NCBI RefSeq assembly: GCF_024723735.1
Contig: NZ_JANQDU010000005.1
Location: forward strand, 62,001-126,000
DNA: 64,000 nucleotides
From: Frigidibacter sp. ROC022
Lineage (GTDB): Bacteria > Pseudomonadota > Alphaproteobacteria > Rhodobacterales > Rhodobacteraceae
Direction of reading: 5' to 3'
In this document: piece by piece, positions 37,256 to 45,062 of the stretch
How the letters are laid out: each line of letters starts with the position of its first letter
Position numbering within the stretch: position 1 is the stretch's first letter
The notes under the pieces: generated by a model
Seen by the model: the letters and a program-made list of their open reading frames with translations, nothing else
What the model was told of the DNA's origin: nothing
Databases searched by the model: none
Position numbers and translations under genes: made by a program

Positions 37256-38397
37256 CCTGGCTGAACGAGGAAGAACGGCGCGGAAGCTGGGTCGGGCGGG
37301 TCTGGCGGCCCGGCATCGGCCCTTCGGTGGTGACGATCCGGGGCGGCGAGGTGGTGGACATCACCGGCCCGCACGCGCCCACGGTGCGCGATGTCTGCGA
37401 ATTGCCGGAACCGGAGGACTGGGTGCGCTCGGCGCCGGGCGAAGTGATCGGCACGCTGGACGAGATCGCGGCGGCCGAGCCCGGCAATCCCGAGGCGGTG
37501 CATTTCCTGGCGCCCTGCGACCTGCAGGCGGTGAAGGCCTGCGGCGTGACCTTCGCGCGGTCGATGGTCGAGCGGGTGATCGAGGAGAAGGCCGGCGGCA
37601 ATCCCAAGCGCGCCGAGGCGATCCGCGAGCGGGTCGGGATCATCATCGGCGACTCGCTGCGCAACATCACCCCCGGCTCGCCCGAGGCCCAGGTGGTCAA
37701 GAAGGCGCTGATCGAGGAGGGACTGTGGAGCCAGTATCTCGAGGTCGGGATCGGTCCCGATGCCGAGATCTTCTCGAAGGCCCAGGTGCTGAGCGCCGTC
37801 GGGCCGGGGGCCGAGGTCGGGTTGCATCCGATTTCGAACTGGAACAACCCGGAACCGGAAGTGGTGCTGGCCGTGGCTTCGACCGGGCGCATCGTCGGTG
37901 CCTGCCTGGGCAATGACGTCAATCTGCGCGATGTCGAGGGCCGTTCGGCGCTGCTGCTCTCGAAGGCCAAGGACAACAACGCCAGCGCCTCGCTGGGCCC
38001 GCTGATCCGGCTGTTCGACAGCGGTTACACGCTGGACGACGTGCGCCGGGCCGAGCTGACCCTGACCCTGACCGGCGAGGACGGGTTCGAGATGACCGGC
38101 CACAGCTCGATGTCCGAGATCAGCCGCGACCCCGAGGATCTGGCCCGGCAATGCTGCGGACGGCATCACCAGTATCCGGACGGATTCATGCTCTATCTCG
38201 GCACCCTGTTCGCACCGACCGAGGATCGCGATGTCGAGGGCGAGGGCTTCACCCACAAGCTCGGCGATCTGGTGCGGATCGAAAGCCCCGGGCTGGGGCA
38301 GCTGGTCAACACGGTGCGGCTCTCGACCGAATGCCGGGAATGGACCTTCGGGATCCGGGCGCTGATGGAAAACCTGGCCGGCCGCGGGCTTCTGTAG
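37252..38397 (+). CDS. Fumarylacetoacetate-hydrolase-family protein
   Basis: 381 residues from GTG 37252. The FAH-type fold is indicated by the C-terminal region with GLHPISNWNNPEPEVVLAV, where metal-ligand acidic residues (NPEPEVV) fit, and by GNDVNLRDVEGRS. Members near sugar-acid dehydratases are often 2-keto-3-deoxy-sugar-acid dehydratases or hydrolases. With the upstream UxaA protein this suggests two consecutive steps: dehydration of an aldonate, then processing of the 2-keto-3-deoxy product. That is an inference. Confidence 0.86.
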   Translation: MTWLNEEERRGSWVGRVWRPGIGPSVVTIRGGEVVDITGPHAPTVRDVCELPEPEDWVRSAPGEVIGTLDEIAAAEPGNPEAVHFLAPCDLQAVKACGVTFARSMVERVIEEKAGGNPKRAEAIRERVGIIIGDSLRNITPGSPEAQVVKKALIEEGLWSQYLEVGIGPDAEIFSKAQVLSAVGPGAEVGLHPISNWNNPEPEVVLAVASTGRIVGACLGNDVNLRDVEGRSALLLSKAKDNNASASLGPLIRLFDSGYTLDDVRRAELTLTLTGEDGFEMTGHSSMSEISRDPEDLARQCCGRHHQYPDGFMLYLGTLFAPTEDRDVEGEGFTHKLGDLVRIESPGLGQLVNTVRLSTECREWTFGIRALMENLAGRGLL

Positions 38398-38410
38398 CGC
38401 GGGGCGGGCA

Positions 38411-38466
38411 GCCGCGGGGGTTTTCCACCCCCGCACCCCGGAGGATATTTCCGAGGTAAAGCCGGA
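38411..38466 (+). repeat. Dispersed intergenic hairpin element, copy E
   Basis: Stem GCGGGGG / CCCCCGC (38414-38434) with a 7-nt loop, then CCCCGGAGGATATTTCC and AGGTAAAGCCGGAA. Its tail is the exact inverted partner (14 bp) of the tail of copy F, 105 bp away. Confidence 0.75.
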
Positions 38467-38542
38467 AGGGATTTCTTAACCCTGCCGCGCCAATCTGGAT
38501 CGGCGGTACAGGCGGGGACGCCGATGACCGCAGGTGAAGCGG

Positions 38543-38571
38543 CACCCTGTCCGGTCTCGGGCAGGGTGTTT
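38543..38571 (+). terminator. Possible terminator after the FAH gene
   Basis: CACCCTG (38543-38549) and CAGGGTG (38562-38568) form a 7-bp stem with additional pairing in the loop, then TTT. It lies between repeat copies E and F. The T-run is short, so this is tentative. Confidence 0.4.
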
Positions 38572-38640
38572 CCGGCTTTACCTTGCAAATATCCCGGGGG
38601 GCGGCCGCAGGCCGGGGGTGCAGAGCCCCCCTGCGCCGGC
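38571..38640 (-). repeat. Dispersed intergenic hairpin element, copy F (reverse orientation)
   Basis: Forward reading gives TTCCGGCTTTACC, AAATATCCCGGGG, then a hairpin GGGGG...CCCCC (38614-38630). It is the reverse complement of the A/B/D/E layout and abuts the glyS stop codon. Confidence 0.72.
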
Positions 38641-40854
38641 TCAGCCTTCGACCCGGGTCAGATCGGCGACCGAGAGGCAGAGCCGGCGGATCCGGTTCAA
38701 CAGGTTCAGCCGGTTGCGGCGCTGCACCTCGTTGTCGGTATTGACCTGCACCGCCTCGAAAAAGGCATCCAGCGGCGCGCGTAGCGCGGCCATTGCTTCC
38801 ATGGCGGCGGAGAAGTCTTCGGCCTGCATCGCCGGAGCGATCTTCTCCTCTGCGGCGTCGAGGGCGGAAAACAGCGCCTTTTCAGAGGCATCCTCGGCAA
38901 ACTTGATGTCCGCGCCATAGGAATATTCGACACCGTCCTTTTCCTCGGCCTGGCTGACGATGTTGTTGGCGCGCTTGAAGCCCTGCAGCAGGTTCTCGCC
39001 GTCATCGGTCTTCAGGAAGGCGGCCAGCGCTTCGGCGCGTTTGACCAGCAGGGTCAGGTCGTCGTTGTTCGGCATGGCGAGGCAGGCGTCGATGACGTCA
39101 TGCGGGATGCCGCGGTCGCGGAGATAGACTTTCAGGCGATCGTGGAAGAAGGCGAGGAGGTCCGTTGCTCTTGCTGATAGTTCATCGGCGACCGCCTCCG
39201 GAACCGAGGTTCCTAGGATTTCGATTGTCTTCTTTGCCGCCAGTTCTTTGGTGATCTCGCCGGATTGCACGTCTCTCAAGCTAACCTGCGCTGTCTCGAC
39301 TTCTCCGAGTCGTGAGTTCAGGTAATGAATAACTACCAAGCGCGTAAGCAAAGGTTGAATGCTTGCTCTAACTTGGTTCTCCAACACCAACCGGATCACG
39401 CCCAGGGCGGCCCGCCGCAGCGCAAAGGGGTCCTTGCTGCCGGTCGGCTTCTCCTCGATCGCCCAGAAGCCGGTCAGGGTGTCGATCTTGTCGGCCAGCG
39501 CGACGGCGACCGAGACCGGGGAGCTGGGCACCTCGTCCGAGGGGCCGAGCGGCTTGTAATGCATCTCGCAGGCTTCCGGCACGCCGTCGTCATGGCCGGC
39601 TTCGGTGGCGTAATAGCGCCCCATAAGCCCCTGTAATTCCGGGAATTCCCCGACCATTTCGCTTTGCAGGTCGGCCTTGCAGATGCGCGCCGCTTCGGCG
39701 GCCAGATCGGGGGCGGCGCCGACCAGAGGGGCGATCTCGCGGGCCAGTGCCTCGATCCGCTGCACCCGCTCGGCCTGGCTGCCCAGCTTGTTGTGGAAGG
39801 TGACATCGGCGAGGCCCTTCGCCATGCCTTCCAGACCCTCGGTGCGGACCACCCGCAAGTCATTGTCATAGAAGAATTTCGCATCCGACAACCGCGCCGA
39901 GAGCACCTTCTGGTTGCCGGCCAGGATGGTGGCGCCGTGGTCGCGGGTCTCGCGGTTGGCGACGGTGATGAATTTCTCGATCCGGCCGGTCTTCGGATTG
40001 CGGACCGAGAAGAACTTCTGATGTTCCTTCATCGAGGTCTGCAGCACCTCGGGCGGCAGGCCCAGGAAGCTTTCATCGATCGCACCCATCAGCACCACCG
40101 GCCATTCGACCAGCCCGGCGACCTCGGTCAGAAGGCCCTTGTCCTCGACCAGTTCCAGCCCCTGGGCAAAGGCCTGCTGGCTGGCGTCGTGCCAGATATG
40201 TTCCGCGCGTTCCGTTGGGTCAAGCAGAACGTAGGCGCGCTTCAACTTCGCCCTGTAATCATCGAAGGATGTTACAGAAAAGCGATCCGGCGCATGGAAG
40301 CGATGGCCCTCGGTCGTGTCGCCGGCGGTCAGCCCGTCGAGGCTCAGCGGCACCACCGTCGCGCCGCTCTCGTCGCTGAGCAGGCAGAGGATCGAATGCA
40401 GCGGCCGGACCCAGCGGAGCGTGCCGGCGCCCCACCGCATCGACTTCGGCCAGGGGAAGTTGCGGATCGTCGCCTCGAGCACCTCGGCGATGATCTCGGC
40501 GGCCTCGCGGCCGGGTTTCTCGACTACCGCGAACCAGGCCTCGCCCTTGCCGGTGTCCTTGACGGTCAGCTGGTCGCGGGTCACGCCGGCACCGCGCAGG
40601 AAGCCCTCGATGGCGGCCTCGGGGGCGCCGACCCTGGGGCCCTTGCGCTCTTCCCGGACGGTCTGCGAGCGCGCCGTCAGCCCCTCGACCGAGAGCGCCA
40701 GCCGGCGCGGGGTGGCGAAGGCGCCGGCCGAGTCATAGGTCAGCCCGGCGGCGACGAGCCCGTCGGTCATCAGCCGTTTCAGGTCGTCCGAAGCCCGGGC
40801 CTGCATCCGGGCCGGGATTTCTTCCGAGAAGAGTTCGATCAGGAGGTCGGGCAT
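38641..40854 (-). CDS. glyS: Glycyl-tRNA synthetase beta subunit
   Basis: 737 residues. The start MPDLLIELFSEEIPARMQ and the HD-like and C-terminal DALR regions (LKVYLRDRGIPHDVIDACLAM) match the tetrameric alpha2-beta2 enzyme. It is encoded downstream of glyQ, separated by the DUF6446 gene. Two internal patches, about 39155-39375 and 40212-40285, use A/T-rich codons unlike the rest; the first corresponds to a stretch around residues 493-567 that looks like a lineage-variable segment. The frame is nonetheless intact. Confidence 0.95.
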   Translation of the reverse strand: MPDLLIELFSEEIPARMQARASDDLKRLMTDGLVAAGLTYDSAGAFATPRRLALSVEGLTARSQTVREERKGPRVGAPEAAIEGFLRGAGVTRDQLTVKDTGKGEAWFAVVEKPGREAAEIIAEVLEATIRNFPWPKSMRWGAGTLRWVRPLHSILCLLSDESGATVVPLSLDGLTAGDTTEGHRFHAPDRFSVTSFDDYRAKLKRAYVLLDPTERAEHIWHDASQQAFAQGLELVEDKGLLTEVAGLVEWPVVLMGAIDESFLGLPPEVLQTSMKEHQKFFSVRNPKTGRIEKFITVANRETRDHGATILAGNQKVLSARLSDAKFFYDNDLRVVRTEGLEGMAKGLADVTFHNKLGSQAERVQRIEALAREIAPLVGAAPDLAAEAARICKADLQSEMVGEFPELQGLMGRYYATEAGHDDGVPEACEMHYKPLGPSDEVPSSPVSVAVALADKIDTLTGFWAIEEKPTGSKDPFALRRAALGVIRLVLENQVRASIQPLLTRLVVIHYLNSRLGEVETAQVSLRDVQSGEITKELAAKKTIEILGTSVPEAVADELSARATDLLAFFHDRLKVYLRDRGIPHDVIDACLAMPNNDDLTLLVKRAEALAAFLKTDDGENLLQGFKRANNIVSQAEEKDGVEYSYGADIKFAEDASEKALFSALDAAEEKIAPAMQAEDFSAAMEAMAALRAPLDAFFEAVQVNTDNEVQRRNRLNLLNRIRRLCLSVADLTRVEG

Positions 40855-40908
40855 GGGCTGTCGGTCCGGTCGGTCAGGGCTGCGCCGCGGCGCAGCAGGG
40901 AGAAAGGG

Positions 40909-41385
40909 TCATTCGGCGAGTTCGGGTTCAAGCTGGTGCCAGGCATAGCCGCGGCCATCGGGAAAAATCGCCACGATCCGGTCGACGCCGGGATGGATCG
41001 CGCGTTCCGAGACGAAGGCCAGCGCCTCTCCGCTTTCTAGCGCCTCGCCGATCGTCTCGGCGTCATAGCAGGAAAACCAGCCCGGCCCGGTCAGCGGCAC
41101 CGGGTCTTCGGCCAGTTCATAGGTCTCGGTCAGGGTGGCAAGGCTGGTCGGCGTCTCGAAACAGGCCCGGAACCGCAGCGGCGAGCTGTCGGCGTCGATG
41201 CCCTGGAAATTGTCGGTGACGATCTCTTCCGGCTCCCCGGTGGCGACCGAGACCAGACGGATCTGCGCCGCCGCGTCGGTGGCCGCCACGTCGCGGTAAT
41301 AGCCATAGACCTGCAACCAGTAGATCGCGGCGCCAGCGATCAGGGACACCATGACGATTGCTCCTGCTGTAAGTTTGCCGGTCAT
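40909..41385 (-). CDS. DUF6446-type membrane-anchored protein
   Basis: 158 residues. One N-terminal membrane helix (LTAGAIVMVSLIAGAAIYWLQVYGYY) is followed by a soluble domain with two cysteines (RACFE, FSCYD) that could form a disulfide in the periplasm. It ends in WHQLEPELAE. I recognise it as the kind of protein annotated DUF6446 in Rhodobacterales, where it recurs between glyQ and glyS. Function unknown. Confidence 0.78.
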   Translation of the reverse strand: MTGKLTAGAIVMVSLIAGAAIYWLQVYGYYRDVAATDAAAQIRLVSVATGEPEEIVTDNFQGIDADSSPLRFRACFETPTSLATLTETYELAEDPVPLTGPGWFSCYDAETIGEALESGEALAFVSERAIHPGVDRIVAIFPDGRGYAWHQLEPELAE

Positions 41386-41422
41386 CGGTTCAGGCCGCCG
41401 TTGCCTCGGGCCGAGGGGGCGG

Positions 41423-42352
41423 TCACGCTGTCCACCCGCCGGCCTCGGTCTGCAGGAAGGCGTCGGCGCAGGCCTTGGCCAGGGCGCGGACCCGGCTGAT
41501 ATAGGCCTGCCGTTCGGTGACCGAGATCACGCCGCGGGCGTCGAGCAGGTTGAACAGATGGCTGGCCTTGATGCATTGGTCATAGGCCGGATGCACCATG
41601 ATGATGCGCTTTCCGGTCTTGGGATCCTCGGCCGGGGCGGCCAGCAGGCTGGCGCATTCGGCCTCGGCGCGCTGGAAATCGCCCAGCAGCTTCTCGGTAT
41701 CGGCGGCGTCGAAATTGTGCCGCGAGTATTCCTCTTCGGTCTGGCGGAACACGTCGCCGTAACTCAGCGGGGTCGGGGACTGCGGGTCGTTGAAGGGCAT
41801 CTCCATGACGTGATCGACGCCCAGCACATACATGGCCAGCCGCTCCAGACCATAGGTCAGCTCACCCGAGACAGGGTGGCAGTCATGCCCGCCGACCTGC
41901 TGGAAATAGGTGAACTGGCTGACTTCCATGCCGTCGCACCAGACCTCCCAGCCGAGGCCCCAGGCACCCAGGGTGGGGCTTTCCCAGTCATCCTCGACAA
42001 AGCGGATGTCATGCAGTTCCGAGTCGATGCCGATCGCGGCGAGACTGCCCAGGTAGAGCGTCTGCAGGTCGGGTGGCGAGGGTTTGATGATGACCTGATA
42101 CTGGTAGTAGTGCTGCAGGCGGTTCGGGTTCTCGCCATAGCGCCCGTCGGTGGGGCGCCGCGAGGGCTGCACATAGGCTGCCGCCCAGCCCTTGCTGCCG
42201 AGGGCGCGCAGGGTGGTGGCCGGATGGAAGGTGCCGGCGCCGACCTCCATGTCATAGGGTTGCAGCACCGCGCAGCCCTGCGCGGCCCAGTAGGCCTGCA
42301 GTCTCAGGATGATTTCCTGGAAGCTGCGCGGAAGCGTCACGGTATCGGCCAT
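41423..42352 (-). CDS. glyQ: Glycyl-tRNA synthetase alpha subunit
   Basis: 309 residues from the ATG at 42352; the frame extends to 42532 but the family starts with the [25 protein letters not shown] region. Class II aminoacyl-tRNA synthetase motifs are seen, for example [16 protein letters not shown] and [19 protein letters not shown] trimmed to key runs. It is the catalytic subunit paired with GlyS. Confidence 0.96.
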   Translation of the reverse strand: MADTVTLPRSFQEIILRLQAYWAAQGCAVLQPYDMEVGAGTFHPATTLRALGSKGWAAAYVQPSRRPTDGRYGENPNRLQHYYQYQVIIKPSPPDLQTLYLGSLAAIGIDSELHDIRFVEDDWESPTLGAWGLGWEVWCDGMEVSQFTYFQQVGGHDCHPVSGELTYGLERLAMYVLGVDHVMEMPFNDPQSPTPLSYGDVFRQTEEEYSRHNFDAADTEKLLGDFQRAEAECASLLAAPAEDPKTGKRIIMVHPAYDQCIKASHLFNLLDARGVISVTERQAYISRVRALAKACADAFLQTEAGGWTA

Positions 42353-42392
42353 GGGGTCCAGCCTGTCTTTGCTGCTGTCGGAGGGCGCGTTC

Positions 42393-42421
42393 TCCTTATG
42401 CAACAGCCGGTTCGGGGTCAA
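42393..42421 (-). promoter_or_regulatory. candidate glyQ promoter
   Basis: Reverse-strand TTGACC (42421-42416), 17-bp spacer and TAAGGA (42398-42393), about 40 bp before the glyQ start. The -35 matches TTGACA at 5 of 6 positions; the -10 is weak. Confidence 0.4.
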
Positions 42422-42510
42422 TTGCCGCGCGGTGCTTTTGACGTGCATCGGCTTTTCGGCGCGGGTAGGGTGGCCCGGTATTTCAAGCGAAACAGGACAT
42501 CCGAGACAAT

Positions 42511-44289
42511 ATGGGCAGATTGGCCGCAGCACTCGCTTTCGTTTTCTCCCTTTTCACCGCCACCTTCGCTGCGACGCAGACAATGGCCCAGAGCACGGGA
42601 AAGACCTGGGTTCAGATCGAGGCGCATCCGACGCTGAGCGACGGTGAAAGGCGGGCCCGTGCCTATGCGGCGCTGTTCCCCGATGTCGAGGGGTTCCGCC
42701 TGCGCTCGGGCTGGTATGCCGTGGCCCTGGGTCCGTTCACCGAGGCCGAGGCGGCGCAGAAGCTGCGCGCCCTGCGGTCCGAACGGCTGATCCCGGCGGA
42801 CAGCTATCTGCATGACGGTTCGGCCTATACCCAGCAGTTCTGGCCGGTGGGTGGCGCCTCGCTGTCCACGCCGTTGCCGGAGGCGGTGACGCCCGGCACC
42901 GGGGATGAGGTCGCCGTGGCCGAACCGACGCCGGAGGTGGTCGTCGAACCGCCGCCGCCCGCCGACGAGACCCCGGCCCAGGCGCGCCGCTCGGAAGCGG
43001 CGCTGAGCCGGGAAGAGCGCAAGCTGATCCAGATCGCCCTGCAATGGGAAGGGGTCTACAACTCCGGCATCGACGGGGCCTTCGGGCGCGGCACGCGGGC
43101 CGCGATGGCCGCCTGGCAGGCGCTGAAGGGCTATGAGGAAACCGGGGTGCTGACCACCATGCAGCGCGACGAACTGGTCGGCGACTACCAGGCGGTGCTG
43201 GCGAGCCTGGGGATTCGCCCGGTGCGCGACAACACTGCCGGGATCTCGGTGGACCTGCCGATGGCGCTGGTCGAGAAGGGTGCCGATCAACCGCCCTTCG
43301 TGCATTACGATTCCAGGGACGGCTCGGCGGTGAAGGTGATCCTGATCTCGCAGGCCGGCGACGAGAGCACGCTGTTCGGGCTCTACGACATCCTGCAGAC
43401 GCTCGAGATCATGCCGCTGGAAGGGCCGCGCCAGCGCCACAAAGGATCCTTCGAGATGGAAGGCGCCAATGCCGAGATCATCAGCCATGCCGAGGCGCGG
43501 CTGACAAAGGCCGGCAACGTCAAGGGGTTCATCCTGATCTGGCCGCAGGGCGACGCCAAGCGCCGCGACCTGGTGCTGTCGGCGATGCGGTCCTCGTTCG
43601 AGGTCATGCCCGACTCGGTGCTGCCCGATACCGCCGGGGACGGCGGGGCGCAGGACATCGACCTTCTGGCCGGGCTGGAGATTCGCCGCCCGGACGTGTC
43701 GCGCTCGGGCTTCTATTTCGATGCCGAGGGCCATGTGCTGACCTCGGCGGATGCCGTGGCCTCCTGCGAGCGGGTGACGCTGGACACCGACCTGGAAGTC
43801 GAGGTCCTGGCCCGCGATGCCGATCTCGGGGTCGCCGTCCTGCAGGCGAAGGAGCCGCTGGTGCCGATCGACTTCGGCCGCCTGCAGCCGGGCCAGCCGC
43901 GGCTGGGATCGGAGATCGCGGTTTCGGGCTATGCCTATGACGGGCGCCTGGGCGCGGCGGTCCTGACCTTCGGGCAACTGGCCGATCTCAAGGGGCTGGA
44001 TGGCGACAGCCGGGTCACGCGGCTGAGCCTGAAGGTGACGCCGGGCGATGCCGGCGGGCCGGTCTTCGACGGCTCGGGCGCGGTGATGGGGCTGCTGCTG
44101 CCGCCGCGGAACGACGGCCAGGTGCTGCCCGACGACGCGGCCTTCGCGCTGAGCGCCGAGACTCTGGCCGGGTTCCTTGCCGAACATGGGCTGGCCCCGG
44201 TGGCGGCCGAACCGGCGGGCGACATCGCGCCGGAAGTCCTGACCACGCGGGCGCGGGACATGACCGTGCTGGTCTCCTGCTGGAACTGA
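42511..44289 (+). CDS. Secreted SPOR-like/peptidoglycan-binding protein with degenerate trypsin-like domain
   Basis: 592 residues. Signal peptide 1-27 (cleavage after TMAQ). Residues 32-110 resemble a SPOR-like domain, 135-160 a Pro/Glu linker, 165-215 a PG_binding_1 domain ([17 protein letters not shown]), 385-560 a chymotrypsin-like domain. In that domain the strand that normally reads TAAHC is TSADA (Asp414 at the His position), and the GDSGGP loop is GDAGGP (Ala514 at the Ser position); the acidic DADLGVAVL strand is kept. It therefore looks catalytically dead and more likely a binding or scaffold protein of the cell wall. It diverges from glyQ. Confidence 0.85.
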   Translation: MGRLAAALAFVFSLFTATFAATQTMAQSTGKTWVQIEAHPTLSDGERRARAYAALFPDVEGFRLRSGWYAVALGPFTEAEAAQKLRALRSERLIPADSYLHDGSAYTQQFWPVGGASLSTPLPEAVTPGTGDEVAVAEPTPEVVVEPPPPADETPAQARRSEAALSREERKLIQIALQWEGVYNSGIDGAFGRGTRAAMAAWQALKGYEETGVLTTMQRDELVGDYQAVLASLGIRPVRDNTAGISVDLPMALVEKGADQPPFVHYDSRDGSAVKVILISQAGDESTLFGLYDILQTLEIMPLEGPRQRHKGSFEMEGANAEIISHAEARLTKAGNVKGFILIWPQGDAKRRDLVLSAMRSSFEVMPDSVLPDTAGDGGAQDIDLLAGLEIRRPDVSRSGFYFDAEGHVLTSADAVASCERVTLDTDLEVEVLARDADLGVAVLQAKEPLVPIDFGRLQPGQPRLGSEIAVSGYAYDGRLGAAVLTFGQLADLKGLDGDSRVTRLSLKVTPGDAGGPVFDGSGAVMGLLLPPRNDGQVLPDDAAFALSAETLAGFLAEHGLAPVAAEPAGDIAPEVLTTRARDMTVLVSCWN

Positions 44290-44308
44290 TCCGGACGGGT
44301 TGCAGGCC

Positions 44309-44330
44309 GGTGCGCCGTTTGCGGCGCACC
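44309..44330. terminator. Hairpin between convergent genes, possible bidirectional terminator
   Basis: GGTGCGCCG-TTTG-CGGCGCACC, a 9-bp perfect stem with a 4-nt loop, lies between two convergent stops. No T-run follows on either strand. Confidence 0.45.
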
Positions 44331-44337
44331 GCCTGAC

Positions 44338-44601
44338 CTAGCTGAGCACGATCCCGGTCACGACCAGGATCAGCCCCATGGCCGAGAGAAGCAGCGCCGC
44401 CAGGTTGATCGGCACCAGCCGGGCCAGGGCGGCGCGGGCCTCGGGCTCGGGCAGGGCCATGCGGCGCAGGCCGAAGGCCCGGATGATGCACCAGATCAGC
44501 ACCGCCAGGCCGATCAGGGTCAGCGCAACGCCGATGATCAGCATCGGGTGCATGCTGGCGCCCTGCAGGGCGTCGGTCACGGGATCGGTCGCTTCTTCCA
44601 T
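44338..44601 (-). CDS. Small two-helix membrane protein
   Basis: 87 residues, with GAAGGG upstream of the ATG at 44601. Two hydrophobic segments (about 19-41 and 65-86) flank a basic loop GLRRMALPEPEARAALARL. No family recognised. Coding composition matches neighbours. Placed convergently to the dead-protease gene. It may be a real but uncharacterised envelope protein. Confidence 0.6.
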   Translation of the reverse strand: MEEATDPVTDALQGASMHPMLIIGVALTLIGLAVLIWCIIRAFGLRRMALPEPEARAALARLVPINLAALLLSAMGLILVVTGIVLS

Positions 44602-44782
44602 GGCGTTCGGCCCTTCTCGGTTGCTGTCTCGGCTCGCCGGTGATTGCGGCGCCGCCTAGCCGCCCGGGGCCGCGAATGCAAGAGCGGCCATGCGTCCGCT
44701 CCGGCGCCTCGCGGGGCTTGCAGGGCGACGGGGCGGAGGCTAGGACAGGGCCTCGCCTATCATATATGCCAGGAAACCGTTC

Positions 44783-45046
44783 ATGTCCGACATGCCCTCC
44801 ACGCCCGACGGCAGCTACCAGGTCACCGCAGACGAATTGCGCCAGCTGATCGAACGCTATGAGCGTCTCGAAGCCGAGAAGAGGGACATCGCCGACGCCC
44901 AGAAAGAGGTCATGGCCGAGGCCAAGGGCCGGGGTTACGACACCAAGGTGATGCGCAAGGTCATCGCGTTGCGCAAGCGCGACAAGGACGACATCGCGGA
45001 AGAGGAAGCGATTCTGGACATGTACAAGGCCGCCCTGGGCATGTGA
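44783..45046 (+). CDS. gapR: GapR-family nucleoid-associated DNA-binding protein (DUF2312)
   Basis: 87 residues with AGGA nine bases upstream. The whole protein is the DUF2312 fold: LRQLIERYERLEAEKRDIADAQKEVMAEAKGRGYDTKVMRKVIALRKRD is its core, cited here by the key runs RYERLEAEK and GYDTKVMRKVIALRK. In Caulobacter GapR binds AT-rich, overtwisted DNA and is needed for growth. This copy has the full helical length. The gene stands alone between convergent neighbours. Confidence 0.92.
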   Translation: MSDMPSTPDGSYQVTADELRQLIERYERLEAEKRDIADAQKEVMAEAKGRGYDTKVMRKVIALRKRDKDDIAEEEAILDMYKAALGM

Positions 45047-45062
45047 TCGCGCCGGCGGCATT

